Part shown: positions 20,196 to 27,622 of the stretch, piece by piece
Layout of the letters: every line of letters starts with the position of its first letter
How positions within the stretch are numbered: position 1 is the first letter of the stretch
Origin: Acidimicrobiia bacterium
GTDB taxonomy: Bacteria; Actinomycetota; Acidimicrobiia; IMCC26256; PALSA-555
Assembly: GCA_040881685.1 (NCBI GenBank)
Contig: JBBECS010000036.1
Span: 260,372 to 301,845, forward strand
Reading direction: 5' to 3'
DNA length: 41,474 bases
Translations under genes and position numbers: made by a program
Notes under the pieces: generated by a model
What the model was told of the DNA's origin: nothing
Seen by the model: the letters and a program-made list of their open reading frames with translations, nothing else
Databases searched by the model: none

Positions 20196-21989
20196 GTGGC
20201 ACGCGTCTGTCGCGTGCTCCCAGACGTACCGGCGGTCGACCGCGCCTTCGACTACCTGGTTCCCGACGAGATGCGCGACCGCGTGCACGTCGGAACGGTC
20301 GTACGAGTGCCGTTGCACGGGCGCCGCGTCCGCGGGTGGGTGCTCGAGCTCGATGTCGAGCCCGCGACCGCGCTCGAGCGCGTGCTGTCTATCAATGTGG
20401 TCGTCTCCGCCGGACCGCCAGCCGAGATCGTCGAGCTGAGCACATGGGCTGCGTGGCGCTGGGCCGGGCCGCGGGTCGCGTTCCTCCGCACTGCTTCGCC
20501 TCCCAACGTGGTGAGCGACACCGCGACGCCCGAGCCCGACGCCGCGGTGTTTCCCCCACGCCCGGCACCGATCGACGTGCGCGATGGAAACCGTCGCGTC
20601 GTGCGGTGGCCACCCGCCAGCTCTCGCGTGGAGATGGTGCGCTCGCTCGTCGCGACGGAAGGCTCGACGATCGTGATCGCGCCCGACGCGAGGGAGGCGC
20701 ACGTCCTGGACCAGGCACTCGCAGCGGAGGGACGTCACGTCGTGGTGTTGCAGGGCGACCAGCCCGCCGCAGAGCGCACTGCGATGTGGGACCAAGCGCG
20801 CCGCGGGGCGTGCGTCGTGCTCGGCGGACGAGTTGCCGCATTGGCCCCGGTTCCCGATCTCACCGCTGCGGTGGTGCTGGACGACCTCGACGAGGCACTT
20901 GAAGAAGAGCGTGCCCCTTCATGGCACGCGTTCGATCTCTTGGCCGAGCGCGCAAGTCGTGTCGGTGCGTGCTTCGACGTGCTGAGCCCGGCGCCGGGCG
21001 CGGGGGCTGTTGCTGCGGCGTCTTCGATCGCCGCGCCGGCTCGCAACGTAGAGCGCGACGGATGGTCGCCGCTCGAGATCGTCGATGTGCGAGACGAGGC
21101 ACCAGGACATGCGCTGCTCTCGAGTCGATTGGCCGACGCGCTGCATCGAGCACTCGACGGTGGTGGGCGCGCGGTCTGCGTGCTGAACCGCCGGGGTCGT
21201 GCCCGCCTGCTGGTGTGCCGACAGTGTGGCGAGCTCGCGCGGTGCCCGCGATGCAAGGCCGCGGTCCAAGAGATGCCCGGTGGTCTCGAGTGCCCGCGGT
21301 GTGGCGAACGGAAGTTGGCGATCTGCGAGCACTGCGGTGCCGCCGGGTTGCGCCCTCGTCGGCTGGGGGTCGTGAAGGTCCGAGATCATCTGGCAGCGCT
21401 CGTCCCTCGAGCGCGCGTTGTCGCGGTGGAGTCCGGGAGCGCGCCCATGCCGGCGTTCGACGTCGCAATCGGCACCGAGGCGGTTCTCCATCGCGCGCCG
21501 CATGAGCCCGCGCGGCCTGTGCGGATGGTGGCGTTCCTCGACTTCGACCAGGAGCTGCTCGCGCCGCGGTACCGAGCCGAGGAGCAGGCGCTGTGGCTCC
21601 TCGTGCGAGCGAGCCGGCTCATCGGGGAGCGCAGGTCGAGCGGCGTGGTGCTCGTCCAGACGCGGATGCCTGAGCACCCGGTGGTACGTGCAGCCGCCGA
21701 CGGTGACCCCGCCCCCGTGCTCGAGGTCGATCTCGCGCGTCGTCGGGCGCTCGGATACCCGCCCTTCGGCGGGCTCGCCGAGGTCAGCGGCCAGCGGGCG
21801 GCGGTCGACGCCGCGTGCGCGGAGCTGCAACGGCAGAACCCGCTCACCGTGCTGGGACCAGCGGACGGTCGAGCGCTGGTGCGCGCACATTCGGTCGAGG
21901 ACCTCTGTGACGCGTTGGACGTTGCTGACCTGTCGGGCGCGCGCACACTTGGTCGTTTGCGCGTGGACGTCGACCCTCGCCGCGTCTGA
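20196..21989 (+). CDS. priA: PriA-like primosomal protein without helicase ATPase motifs
   Basis: Related to PriA (N'), which restarts stalled replication forks. The 597-residue protein has the N-terminal 3'-DNA-binding domain (VDRAFDYLVPDEM) and eight zinc-binding cysteines: C341, C344, C350, C353, C366, C369, C377 and C380. The helicase core is degenerate. Where Walker A should be there is RWPPASSR (137-144) with no GxGKT, and the DEEH-type Walker B position reads VVLDDLDEALEEER. This matches the known actinobacterial form, considered to lack ATPase activity. The gene is shorter than E. coli PriA (about 730). GTG start at 20196; it lies between metK and def as usual. Confidence 0.9.
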   Translation: MARVCRVLPDVPAVDRAFDYLVPDEMRDRVHVGTVVRVPLHGRRVRGWVLELDVEPATALERVLSINVVVSAGPPAEIVELSTWAAWRWAGPRVAFLRTASPPNVVSDTATPEPDAAVFPPRPAPIDVRDGNRRVVRWPPASSRVEMVRSLVATEGSTIVIAPDAREAHVLDQALAAEGRHVVVLQGDQPAAERTAMWDQARRGACVVLGGRVAALAPVPDLTAAVVLDDLDEALEEERAPSWHAFDLLAERASRVGACFDVLSPAPGAGAVAAASSIAAPARNVERDGWSPLEIVDVRDEAPGHALLSSRLADALHRALDGGGRAVCVLNRRGRARLLVCRQCGELARCPRCKAAVQEMPGGLECPRCGERKLAICEHCGAAGLRPRRLGVVKVRDHLAALVPRARVVAVESGSAPMPAFDVAIGTEAVLHRAPHEPARPVRMVAFLDFDQELLAPRYRAEEQALWLLVRASRLIGERRSSGVVLVQTRMPEHPVVRAAADGDPAPVLEVDLARRRALGYPPFGGLAEVSGQRAAVDAACAELQRQNPLTVLGPADGRALVRAHSVEDLCDALDVADLSGARTLGRLRVDVDPRRV

Positions 21990-22014
21990 GACCGAAACGA
22001 TCAGACCCGACTGG

Positions 22015-22028
22015 TACCCTCGGTTTTG
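22015..22028 (+). promoter_or_regulatory. Possible leaderless promoter for def
   Basis: TACCCT (22015-22020) is followed by seven bases and then the GTG start of def at 22028. This is the spacing expected when transcription begins at the start codon. No Shine-Dalgarno is present before the GTG, which supports a leaderless message. No recognisable -35 is present, so confidence is limited. Confidence 0.4.
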
Positions 22029-22561
22029 TGGGCACGTTCGAGATCCGGATGTTCGGCGACCCGGTGCTGCGTCAACGCGCGCCGGAGGTCACCGAGCTGG
22101 ACGGCGATCTCGCGCGCCTGGTGGACACGATGATGGAGACGATGCACGAAGCGCAGGGCGTCGGGCTCGCAGCACCACAGGTCGGCGTCCAGAAGCGCCT
22201 GTACACCTATGACGTGGGCGAGGTCGCCGGCGTGTTGGTGAATCCGGAGATCGTCGAGTCGAGTGGCGAGTGGGTCTACGACGAGGGATGCCTCTCCGTG
22301 CCCGGCCTCTCCTTCGAGATCGTGCGTCCGAAAGTGGTGACGGCGCGCGGCATCGATCTCGACGGCAACGAAGTTGTCATCGAGGGCGACGAGCTCATGG
22401 GCCGCCTGATCCAGCACGAGATTGACCACCTCGACGGTGTGCTCCTCCTCGATCGGCTCGAAGCCGACGCGCGCAAGGCCGCGCTACGCGAGCTTCGCCA
22501 GCGCGCGCTCGACGGAACCATCGCCGCGACGACCGACCGGGACGGCGGCCGCCGTCTCTGA
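22028..22561 (+). CDS. def: Peptide deformylase
   Basis: Removes the N-formyl group from new proteins; a ferrous-type metalloenzyme. The 177-residue protein has all three motifs: GVGLAAPQVG, EGCLSVPG with the metal-ligand cysteine, and QHEIDHLDG with both histidines and the catalytic glutamate. Length is normal. It is followed 22 bases later by fmt, so the formylation and deformylation enzymes are co-transcribed. No second def gene is in the window. Confidence 0.96.
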   Translation: MGTFEIRMFGDPVLRQRAPEVTELDGDLARLVDTMMETMHEAQGVGLAAPQVGVQKRLYTYDVGEVAGVLVNPEIVESSGEWVYDEGCLSVPGLSFEIVRPKVVTARGIDLDGNEVVIEGDELMGRLIQHEIDHLDGVLLLDRLEADARKAALRELRQRALDGTIAATTDRDGGRRL

Positions 22562-22583
22562 GCAGCGGGCGCCAGAGGGCGCG

Positions 22584-23486
22584 ATGCGCCTCGTGTTCTT
22601 CGGCACACCCGAAGAAGGCGCAGTTGTGCTCGAAGCGCTGGTGGGCGCAGGGCTCGACGTCGTATTGGTCGTCACTCGACCGGACAAGCGGCGCGCGCGT
22701 CGCGGACAACCCGAGCCGAGCCCCGTGCGGATCGCCGCGGACCGCCTGGGCCTCCAGGTCCGCACACCGGAGAAGGCCGCCGAAGTGGCCGATGAGCTGC
22801 GAAACTCAGGCGCCACGCTCGGCGTCGTTGTCGCGTACGGTCAGATCCTTCCGCTCTCGGTCCTGGAGGCGCTGCCGCTCGGGCTGGTGAACTTGCACTT
22901 CTCGCTGCTGCCGCGCTGGAGGGGGGCCGCGCCCGTCGAACGCGCCATCCTCGCGGGCGACGCGGAGACCGGGGTCTGCCTCATGCGGCTCGAAGAAGGG
23001 CTGGACACGGGTGCGGTGTTCGCGTGTGTCCGCACACCGATCCTGGACGACGAGACCGCAGGCGAGCTTCGCGCGCGCCTCGTCGATCTCGGTGTCGACC
23101 TCGTGGTCACAACGCTCCCCGAAACGGTCACGACGGTCCCTGAGCCGCAGCAGGGCGAACCGACCTACGCCGACAAGCTGGACGTCGGTGAATTTCACTT
23201 GGATCCAAGCCGACCGGCTGACGAGCTCCACCGCATCGTGCGCGCCGGGAACCCGCGTCCGGGCGCATGGATGCACGTCGGCGGGCGCAGGTTGAAGGTG
23301 CTTCGGGCGACCTGCGAGCCAGGCACCGGTGACGCCCCCGGCACGATTGACGAGGAGGCGCGGCTCGCGACGGTGGACGGCGTGCTCGTGCTCGAAGAGA
23401 TGCAGCCGGAAGGCGGTCGTGTGATGTCGGGCTCCGAGTGGCGCCGGGGCCTCTCGCGGCCGGATGTGAGCGTCGACGAACCGTGA
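22584..23486 (+). CDS. fmt: Methionyl-tRNA formyltransferase
   Basis: Formylates initiator Met-tRNA using 10-formyltetrahydrofolate. The 300-residue protein has the N-terminal formyltransferase domain (RLVFFGTPEEGA, then NLHFSLLPRWRGAAPVERAI with the catalytic Asn and His, and LEEGLDTGAVF with the aspartate) and the smaller C-terminal OB-like domain (NPRPGAWMHVGGRRLKV). It is a little shorter than the E. coli protein. The ATG at 22584 starts the first strand; in-frame sequence further upstream lies within def. The stop overlaps rsmB as GTGA. Confidence 0.95.
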   Translation: MRLVFFGTPEEGAVVLEALVGAGLDVVLVVTRPDKRRARRGQPEPSPVRIAADRLGLQVRTPEKAAEVADELRNSGATLGVVVAYGQILPLSVLEALPLGLVNLHFSLLPRWRGAAPVERAILAGDAETGVCLMRLEEGLDTGAVFACVRTPILDDETAGELRARLVDLGVDLVVTTLPETVTTVPEPQQGEPTYADKLDVGEFHLDPSRPADELHRIVRAGNPRPGAWMHVGGRRLKVLRATCEPGTGDAPGTIDEEARLATVDGVLVLEEMQPEGGRVMSGSEWRRGLSRPDVSVDEP

Positions 23487-24769
23487 GCATTGCCAGCGCA
23501 CGCGACGTCGCGTGTCAGGCGCTCGTGCGCATCGAGGACGGCGCGTATTCACACGTCGTGTTGCCGACGATCCTGCGAGCGTCGGGCCTGGAGGCCCGCG
23601 ACCGCGCTTTTGTCACCGACATCGTGTACGGGACCGTTCGGGGCCAGCGTCGACTTGATCACATGCTGACGCCCCACGGACGACGTCCGCTCGGATCACT
23701 GGACGCCGAGGTCCGAGCCGCGTTGCGGATCGGAGCGCACCAGCTCGCGAACGGCGTCCCGCCGCATGCCGCGGTAGCCGCAACCGTGGATGCTGCGCCG
23801 CCACGTGCGCGCGGCTATGTCAACGCAGTGTTGCGCTCGCTCTCACGGGCCGGACCGCCCTGGCCGGATCCGACGAGCGAAGCCGTCGCGTTGTCGTACC
23901 CCGATTGGGTGCTGCAGCGGCTCGCCGAAGATCTGGGAGATGCTGATGCGCGGGCCGCGCTCCTCGCGTGCAACGAGCCGCCCGCGGTAGCGCTGCGCCC
24001 GCAGATGCTCCTCACCACCAGCGACGCCCTCGAGGCGGAGCTCCGCGCCGGCGGCGCGCAGGTCGAACGGGGCCGACTCGTCGACGATGCGCTCGTCGTG
24101 CGCGGCGCGGGCGATCTCGCCGCGCACCCCGCACTCGCCGAGGGACGTGCGACGCCTCAGGATCAGGCGAGCCAAGCGGTCATCCGCTACGCAGATCCGA
24201 CGCCCGGCGCCCGGGTCCTCGACGTCGCGTCAGCACCGGGTGGCAAGGCCACCGCGACGGCGGAGCGAGTGGGCCCCGACGGGCTCGTGGTTGCGCTCGA
24301 CCTCGACGCGGGGCGGCTGCGCCTCGTGCGCGAGGCCGCGACACGCCTTCGACTCTCCAATGTCTCGACCGCCCGGGCCGATGCGCGGCGGCTCCCGACC
24401 CGCCTCGGCGCGTTCGATCTCGTGGTCGTCGACGCCCCGTGCAGTGGGTTGGGTGCGCTGCGACGCCGCCCCGACCTTCGCTGGCGTGTCGATCCGAGCA
24501 TGCTCGAACCGCTGGCCGACCTCCAGGTGGCACTCGTCCGCGAAGCAGCCGGTGCAGTGAGGCCGGGCGGAACACTCCTGTATTCGGTGTGCACTCCCAC
24601 GCAGGTCGAGACGGTGGGGGTCGCGGCGCGCGTGATCGAGCAGCTGCCCGGGTTCACGCCGCTTGCACCACCGCCCGGGTGGCGTCCGCACGGGCCCGGC
24701 GGGCTGGTTCTCCCGCAGGACTTCGGCACCGACGGCATGTTCATCCTCGCCCTGCGATGCGGTCGGTAA
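23483..24769 (+). CDS. rsmB: 16S rRNA (cytosine-967-C5) methyltransferase
   Basis: A SAM-dependent rRNA m5C methyltransferase (Fmu/Sun). The 428-residue protein has an N-terminal NusB-like RNA-binding domain (about 1-140) and a Rossmann methyltransferase domain. Visible motifs are the SAM loop ASAPGGKAT, VVDAPCSGLGALRRRPD with the first cysteine, and LLYSVCTPTQVET with the catalytic cysteine. The GTG at 23483 overlaps fmt. The last codons fall inside a 21-base direct repeat copied again at 24836, so the 3' end was probably touched by a duplication. fmt-rsmB-rpe order is standard. Confidence 0.93.
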   Translation: MSIASARDVACQALVRIEDGAYSHVVLPTILRASGLEARDRAFVTDIVYGTVRGQRRLDHMLTPHGRRPLGSLDAEVRAALRIGAHQLANGVPPHAAVAATVDAAPPRARGYVNAVLRSLSRAGPPWPDPTSEAVALSYPDWVLQRLAEDLGDADARAALLACNEPPAVALRPQMLLTTSDALEAELRAGGAQVERGRLVDDALVVRGAGDLAAHPALAEGRATPQDQASQAVIRYADPTPGARVLDVASAPGGKATATAERVGPDGLVVALDLDAGRLRLVREAATRLRLSNVSTARADARRLPTRLGAFDLVVVDAPCSGLGALRRRPDLRWRVDPSMLEPLADLQVALVREAAGAVRPGGTLLYSVCTPTQVETVGVAARVIEQLPGFTPLAPPPGWRPHGPGGLVLPQDFGTDGMFILALRCGR

Positions 24770-24856
24770 CCAACGTTCCGCTCTTGGCGCTCTGCGCCGA
24801 GCCGCTCGGGCTCCGGCTTCCTGCATCGCAGGGTGCCTGCGATGCGGTCGGTAACC
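24751..24856 (+). repeat. 21-base direct repeat flanking the rsmB-rpe gap
   Basis: An identical 21-base sequence, CCTGCGATGCGGTCGG followed by TAACC, occurs at 24751-24771 and 24836-24856, 85 bases apart. The first copy holds the end of rsmB including its TAA stop. The second ends ten bases before the rpe start. The DNA between is GC-rich and has its own short palindromes (CCGAGC/GCTCGG near 24797-24809). Confidence 0.8.
24823..24845 (+). terminator. Strong hairpin before rpe
   Basis: A perfect 10-bp stem, GCATCGCAGG and CCTGCGATGC, closes a GTG loop; two further pairs extend it. One arm is the beginning of the second direct-repeat copy. No T-run follows. It could end rsmB transcription or act on rpe mRNA; placement just before rpe makes terminator only one option. 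Confidence 0.4.
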
Positions 24857-24866
24857 TCGGGGACCC

Positions 24867-25532
24867 ATGGTCACGCGCAAGGTTGCACCATCGATCCTGT
24901 CGGCCGACTTCTCGCGCCTCTCGGAGGACATCGAGCGCGTCGCATCCGAAGCCGACCTGCTGCACGTCGACGTGATGGACGGGCACTTCGTGCCCAACCT
25001 GACGATCGGTCCTCCGGTGGTGGCCTCGCTCCGAGCTCGCACTGAGCTCTTCCTCGACTGCCATCTGATGGTGGACAACCCCGGCGTGCTCCTCGCTGAC
25101 TTCGCCGCGGCCGGCGCGAACCGGTGCATCGTGCACATCGAGCTCGGTGATCCGCGCCCGTTGTTCGCAGAGCTCCGCGAGCTCGAGCTCGGAGTCGGTC
25201 TCACGTTGAACCCCGACACCCCGGTCGACACGGTGCTCCCGTTCCTCGCCGAGATCGATCTGCTCCTCGTGATGAGCGTGAACCCAGGCTGGGGCGGACA
25301 GTCGTTCATCCCCGAGGTCCTCGACAAGGTGAGAGCGGCACGACGCGTCATCGACGAGCGCGCGCTGCCGGTGGAGATCGAGATCGACGGCGGCATCCAG
25401 GAGCAGACCGCGCGCCTGGCGGCAGATGCCGGCGTCGACATCCTCGTCGCTGGCAGCGCCATCTTCCATGCCGACGATCCACTCGACGCGGCGCGGCGCA
25501 TTCGCGCGGCCGCGTGGCCGTCGGCGGCCTGA
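24867..25532 (+). CDS. rpe: Ribulose-phosphate 3-epimerase
   Basis: Interconverts ribulose 5-phosphate and xylulose 5-phosphate; ribulose 5-phosphate is also the precursor used by RibB later in this window. The 221-residue TIM barrel has APSILSADF at the N terminus, the metal-binding LLHVDVMDGHFVPN and DCHLMV, the NPGWGGQSF loop, and EIDGGI near the end, all diagnostic. The ATG at 24867 is preceded by GGGGA at about 24859-24863. The next gene starts within its last codons. Confidence 0.95.
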   Translation: MVTRKVAPSILSADFSRLSEDIERVASEADLLHVDVMDGHFVPNLTIGPPVVASLRARTELFLDCHLMVDNPGVLLADFAAAGANRCIVHIELGDPRPLFAELRELELGVGLTLNPDTPVDTVLPFLAEIDLLLVMSVNPGWGGQSFIPEVLDKVRAARRVIDERALPVEIEIDGGIQEQTARLAADAGVDILVAGSAIFHADDPLDAARRIRAAAWPSAA

Positions 25533-26026
25533 GCCGCGTGGCCGGCGCGCTCGCGGCGAAGGTCCTCACGGTCTCCGACGGTGTTGCCGAGGGCTCGCGG
25601 GATGATCGATCCGGCGTGGCCCTCGTCGAGCACCTGGTTGCGGCCGGGTTCGGCGTGGAGCAGCACCGGGTGTGCGCCGACGGCGTCGACTCCGTCGCCG
25701 AGGCGATTCGAGCGCTCGCGACTGGCTTCTCGGGCCTGATCGTCACGACCGGCGGCACCGGGTTCGGACCGCGTGACCTCACGCCCGAGGGCACGCGTCT
25801 CGTGCTCGAGCGAGAAGCGCCGGGGCTGGCGGAGGCCATGCGCATCGCGAGCAACGCGCAAGGCCGCACGTTCGGCCTGTTGTCGAGGGGGGTCTGCGGC
25901 ACGCTCGGCGAGGCCCTCGTCTGCAACCTGCCTGGGTCTGCCTCTGGTGCGGTGGAGTGCCTCGAAGCGGTCCTGCCCGCCGTGCCACACGCCCTCGAGC
26001 TCCTCGCCGGCGCCCGCCCCCACTGA
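25514..26026 (+). CDS. MogA/MoaB-type molybdenum cofactor biosynthesis protein
   Basis: Family members adenylylate molybdopterin before molybdate insertion. The 170-residue protein shows LTVSDG near the start, VTTGGTGFGPRDLTPE in the centre, and LPGSASGAVECLEAVLPAVPHALELL at the end (longer than one motif; key residues are the LPGS turn and the VLPAVPHAL helix). MogA and MoaB cannot be separated by eye. The start is either GTG 25514, overlapping rpe by 19 bases, or GTG 25538 six bases after the rpe stop; the second gives a protein beginning just before ALAAKVLTVSDG. No other molybdenum cofactor gene is nearby. Confidence 0.85.
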   Translation: MAVGGLSRVAGALAAKVLTVSDGVAEGSRDDRSGVALVEHLVAAGFGVEQHRVCADGVDSVAEAIRALATGFSGLIVTTGGTGFGPRDLTPEGTRLVLEREAPGLAEAMRIASNAQGRTFGLLSRGVCGTLGEALVCNLPGSASGAVECLEAVLPAVPHALELLAGARPH

Positions 26027-26031
26027 GACGT

Positions 26032-26081
26032 AGCGGAGCCGTGCTCGGACGAGCGGGACGGCGCCGCGAAGTCGACCACGA
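26032..26081 (+). repeat. Dispersed hairpin element, copy 2
   Basis: Gap-free partner of the element at 1-50. AGCGGAGCC is at 26032-26040, GCTC-GGAC-GAGC at 26043-26054 and GCGAAGTCGACC at 26066-26077. Of nine differences over the first 46 bases, four form two compensatory pairs in the stem. Here it begins six bases after the mogA-like stop and does not encode protein. Confidence 0.6.
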
Positions 26082-26100
26082 GAGGTGATCCGGAGAGAAC

Positions 26101-26114
26101 TAGAACACGTTCCA
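26101..26114. promoter_or_regulatory. KstR-type palindrome at the riboflavin promoter
   Basis: TAGAACACGTTCCA fits the pattern TNNAACNNGTTNNA described for the TetR regulator KstR of steroid degradation. It overlaps the proposed -35 box (26110-26115), so binding would block polymerase. A second inverted pair, CGTTCC at 26108-26113 and GGAACG at 26124-26129, spans the same area. No TetR gene is in the window; related regulators of lipid metabolism could share the motif. Confidence 0.4.
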
Positions 26115-26138
26115 TTTTCCGTCGGAACGCGGTAGGAT
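26110..26138 (+). promoter_or_regulatory. Promoter of the riboflavin operon
   Basis: TTCCAT (26110-26115) and TAGGAT (26133-26138) are 17 bases apart. Initiation near 26145 would place the FMN aptamer about 15 bases into the transcript, as expected for a riboswitch leader. Confidence 0.5.
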
Positions 26139-26159
26139 ACGGGCGACAACTCAAGCGAT

Positions 26160-26320
26160 GCCCTCGGGGTTTGGGTGCAAGTCCCGACCCGGCGGTAGCC
26201 GCCCGGCCACTGGGTCGAGCGGGAGCCCGCGAGCCCACGGCTGCCAACCGTGCGGTTGACCCGGTAGCGGTGTGAGCCGCGAAGCCGGGGCCGACGGTGA
26301 GAGTCCGGATGGGAGAGGGT
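26160..26320 (+). ncRNA. FMN riboswitch (RFN element)
   Basis: A ligand-sensing leader that lowers rib gene expression when FMN binds. The conserved blocks appear in order: CCCTCGGGG, GGGTGCAAGTCCCGACC, CGGCGGTAG, GAGCCCGCGAGCC, GGGGCCGACGGTGAGAGTCC and GGATGGGAGAG. P1 forms between GCCCTC (26160-26165) and GAGGGT (26315-26320). A variable arm (about 26228-26290) is longer than in Bacillus. It precedes ribD by about 190 bases, matching its usual target. Confidence 0.95.
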
Positions 26321-26512
26321 TCGGCGGCGCGGCTCACACCGCGCGCTGCCGCGCCGTGCCCCGTGGGCGGGAAGGGACCGACCCGTGGCAGAGGTGAGCA
26401 GCGAGCCGTGGCCCGAGCGGCCCGGCGCAGGCGGCGGCTTTGCCGACCGCCGGAGCACGGCGCCGGCGCTCGCGACGGCGACCAATGTGGGCGCGAAGCG
26501 CCGAGAGCGGAC
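26321..26512 (+). promoter_or_regulatory. Long riboswitch expression platform before ribD
   Basis: About 190 bases separate the aptamer from ribD. Just after P1 is a perfect 8-bp hairpin, GGCGCGGC (26326-26333) with GCCGCGCC (26348-26355), without a T-run. More GC-rich pairing is possible further on. The ribD frame stays open through this stretch to 26297, but the predicted peptide is Arg-rich and unlike RibD, so I regard it as untranslated. Whether control is by termination or ribosome access is not clear. Confidence 0.5.
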
Positions 26513-27622
26513 ATGACGCTCGATGCCGAGCTGATGGCCCGAGCCACAGCGTTGGGCGAACGCGGCCGTCGCAGTGCGCCTCCCAACCCGTGGGTTGGGT
26601 GCGTGCTGGCCAAGGACGGCACCGTGGTGGGCGAGGGGTTCCACGTCCGGCCGGGCGCGGCCCACGCCGAGGTTGCCGCACTGCGCGACGCCGGTGACCG
26701 CGCTCGGGGGGCGACTGCGTACACGACACTCGAACCGTGCGCGCACACGCACCGCACCGGTCCGTGCGCCGATGCGTTGATCGACGCCGGCGTCGAGCGG
26801 GTCGTCGCTGCGATCGAAGATCCCGACACGCAGGTCGCCGGTCGTGGCTTCGACCGCTTGCGAGGTGCCGGCGTCGACGTTGTCGTCGGGGTCCGAGCGC
26901 GCGAAGCGGCTCGCTCACTAGCGCCGTACCTTCACCATCGCCGCACTGGTCGTGCCTACTGCGTCGCGAAGGTGGCCATGACGCTCGACGGACGTATCGC
27001 TCCTGGCGATGGCACGCCGACCTGGGTCACCGGCGAAGCAAGCCGTCAGGACGCACACGAGCTGCGCGCCGACTCTCAAGCCGTGGTGATCGGCTCCGGG
27101 ACCGCGCTCGCAGATCGACCAGCTCTGTCGGTGCGCGGCGTCGCGACATCCCCGATCGTCCCCTTGCGCGTGCTGCTCGACTCGCGGGGGAGAGTCCCGG
27201 CCGAAGGGTCGCTCTTCGACGCGACGATCGGCACCACGCTCGTGCTCACGAGCAAACACGCGAGCAGTGAGGCCGTCGACGCATGGCGTGCCGCGGGCGC
27301 AAAGGTCGACGTGGTCTCCGTGTCCGCTACGGGGGAGGGCCTCGATCTCGAGAGTGTGCTCGCGCTGTTGGGCACCCAGGACGTCCTGCAGGCGATGTTC
27401 GAAGGTGGAGCGAGGGTGCATGGCGCGCTCCAAGCACGCGGGTTGGTTGATCGCTTGGTCGCATACGTCGCGCCGTTCTTGCTCGGGACGAAGGGGCTTC
27501 CCGCGTTCGAGTGGGATGGTCCGGGAACGCTCGACGGAGCATCGCCGCTCAGCCTCCACTCGGTCACGCGGATCGAGGACGACGTCAAGCTCGACTACCG
27601 CCGTCCGGCTGAGGTCGCGTGA
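26513..27622 (+). CDS. ribD: Bifunctional riboflavin deaminase / reductase
   Basis: Performs the second and third steps of riboflavin synthesis: deamination of the pyrimidine intermediate and side-chain reduction with NADPH. From the ATG at 26513 (369 aa), the N-terminal deaminase has zinc ligands H51 (HAEVAAL), C76 (TLEPCAH) and C85 (GPCADAL) with E53 as proton carrier. The C-terminal reductase starts near AKVAMTLDGRIA and includes GSGTALADRP. The start gives the usual distance to NPWVGCVL; only a weak GAGAGCGG precedes it. The stop overlaps ribE. First gene after the FMN riboswitch. Confidence 0.95.
   Translation: MTLDAELMARATALGERGRRSAPPNPWVGCVLAKDGTVVGEGFHVRPGAAHAEVAALRDAGDRARGATAYTTLEPCAHTHRTGPCADALIDAGVERVVAAIEDPDTQVAGRGFDRLRGAGVDVVVGVRAREAARSLAPYLHHRRTGRAYCVAKVAMTLDGRIAPGDGTPTWVTGEASRQDAHELRADSQAVVIGSGTALADRPALSVRGVATSPIVPLRVLLDSRGRVPAEGSLFDATIGTTLVLTSKHASSEAVDAWRAAGAKVDVVSVSATGEGLDLESVLALLGTQDVLQAMFEGGARVHGALQARGLVDRLVAYVAPFLLGTKGLPAFEWDGPGTLDGASPLSLHSVTRIEDDVKLDYRRPAEVA

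Noticed and set aside
20196-21989. priA as a pseudogene because its ATPase motifs are missing
   Set aside because: The frame is intact over 597 codons, the zinc site is complete and the form is known throughout actinobacteria.
26297-26512. Extension of ribD upstream to 26297
   Set aside because: The added residues overlap the FMN aptamer, are Arg/Ala-rich and unlike RibD.
24230-26752. An 840-codon open frame on the minus strand across rsmB, rpe and the mogA-like gene
   Set aside because: It is antisense to well-identified genes and to the FMN riboswitch, has Arg/His/Ser-rich low-complexity translation and matches no family; long antisense frames are common at this GC content.
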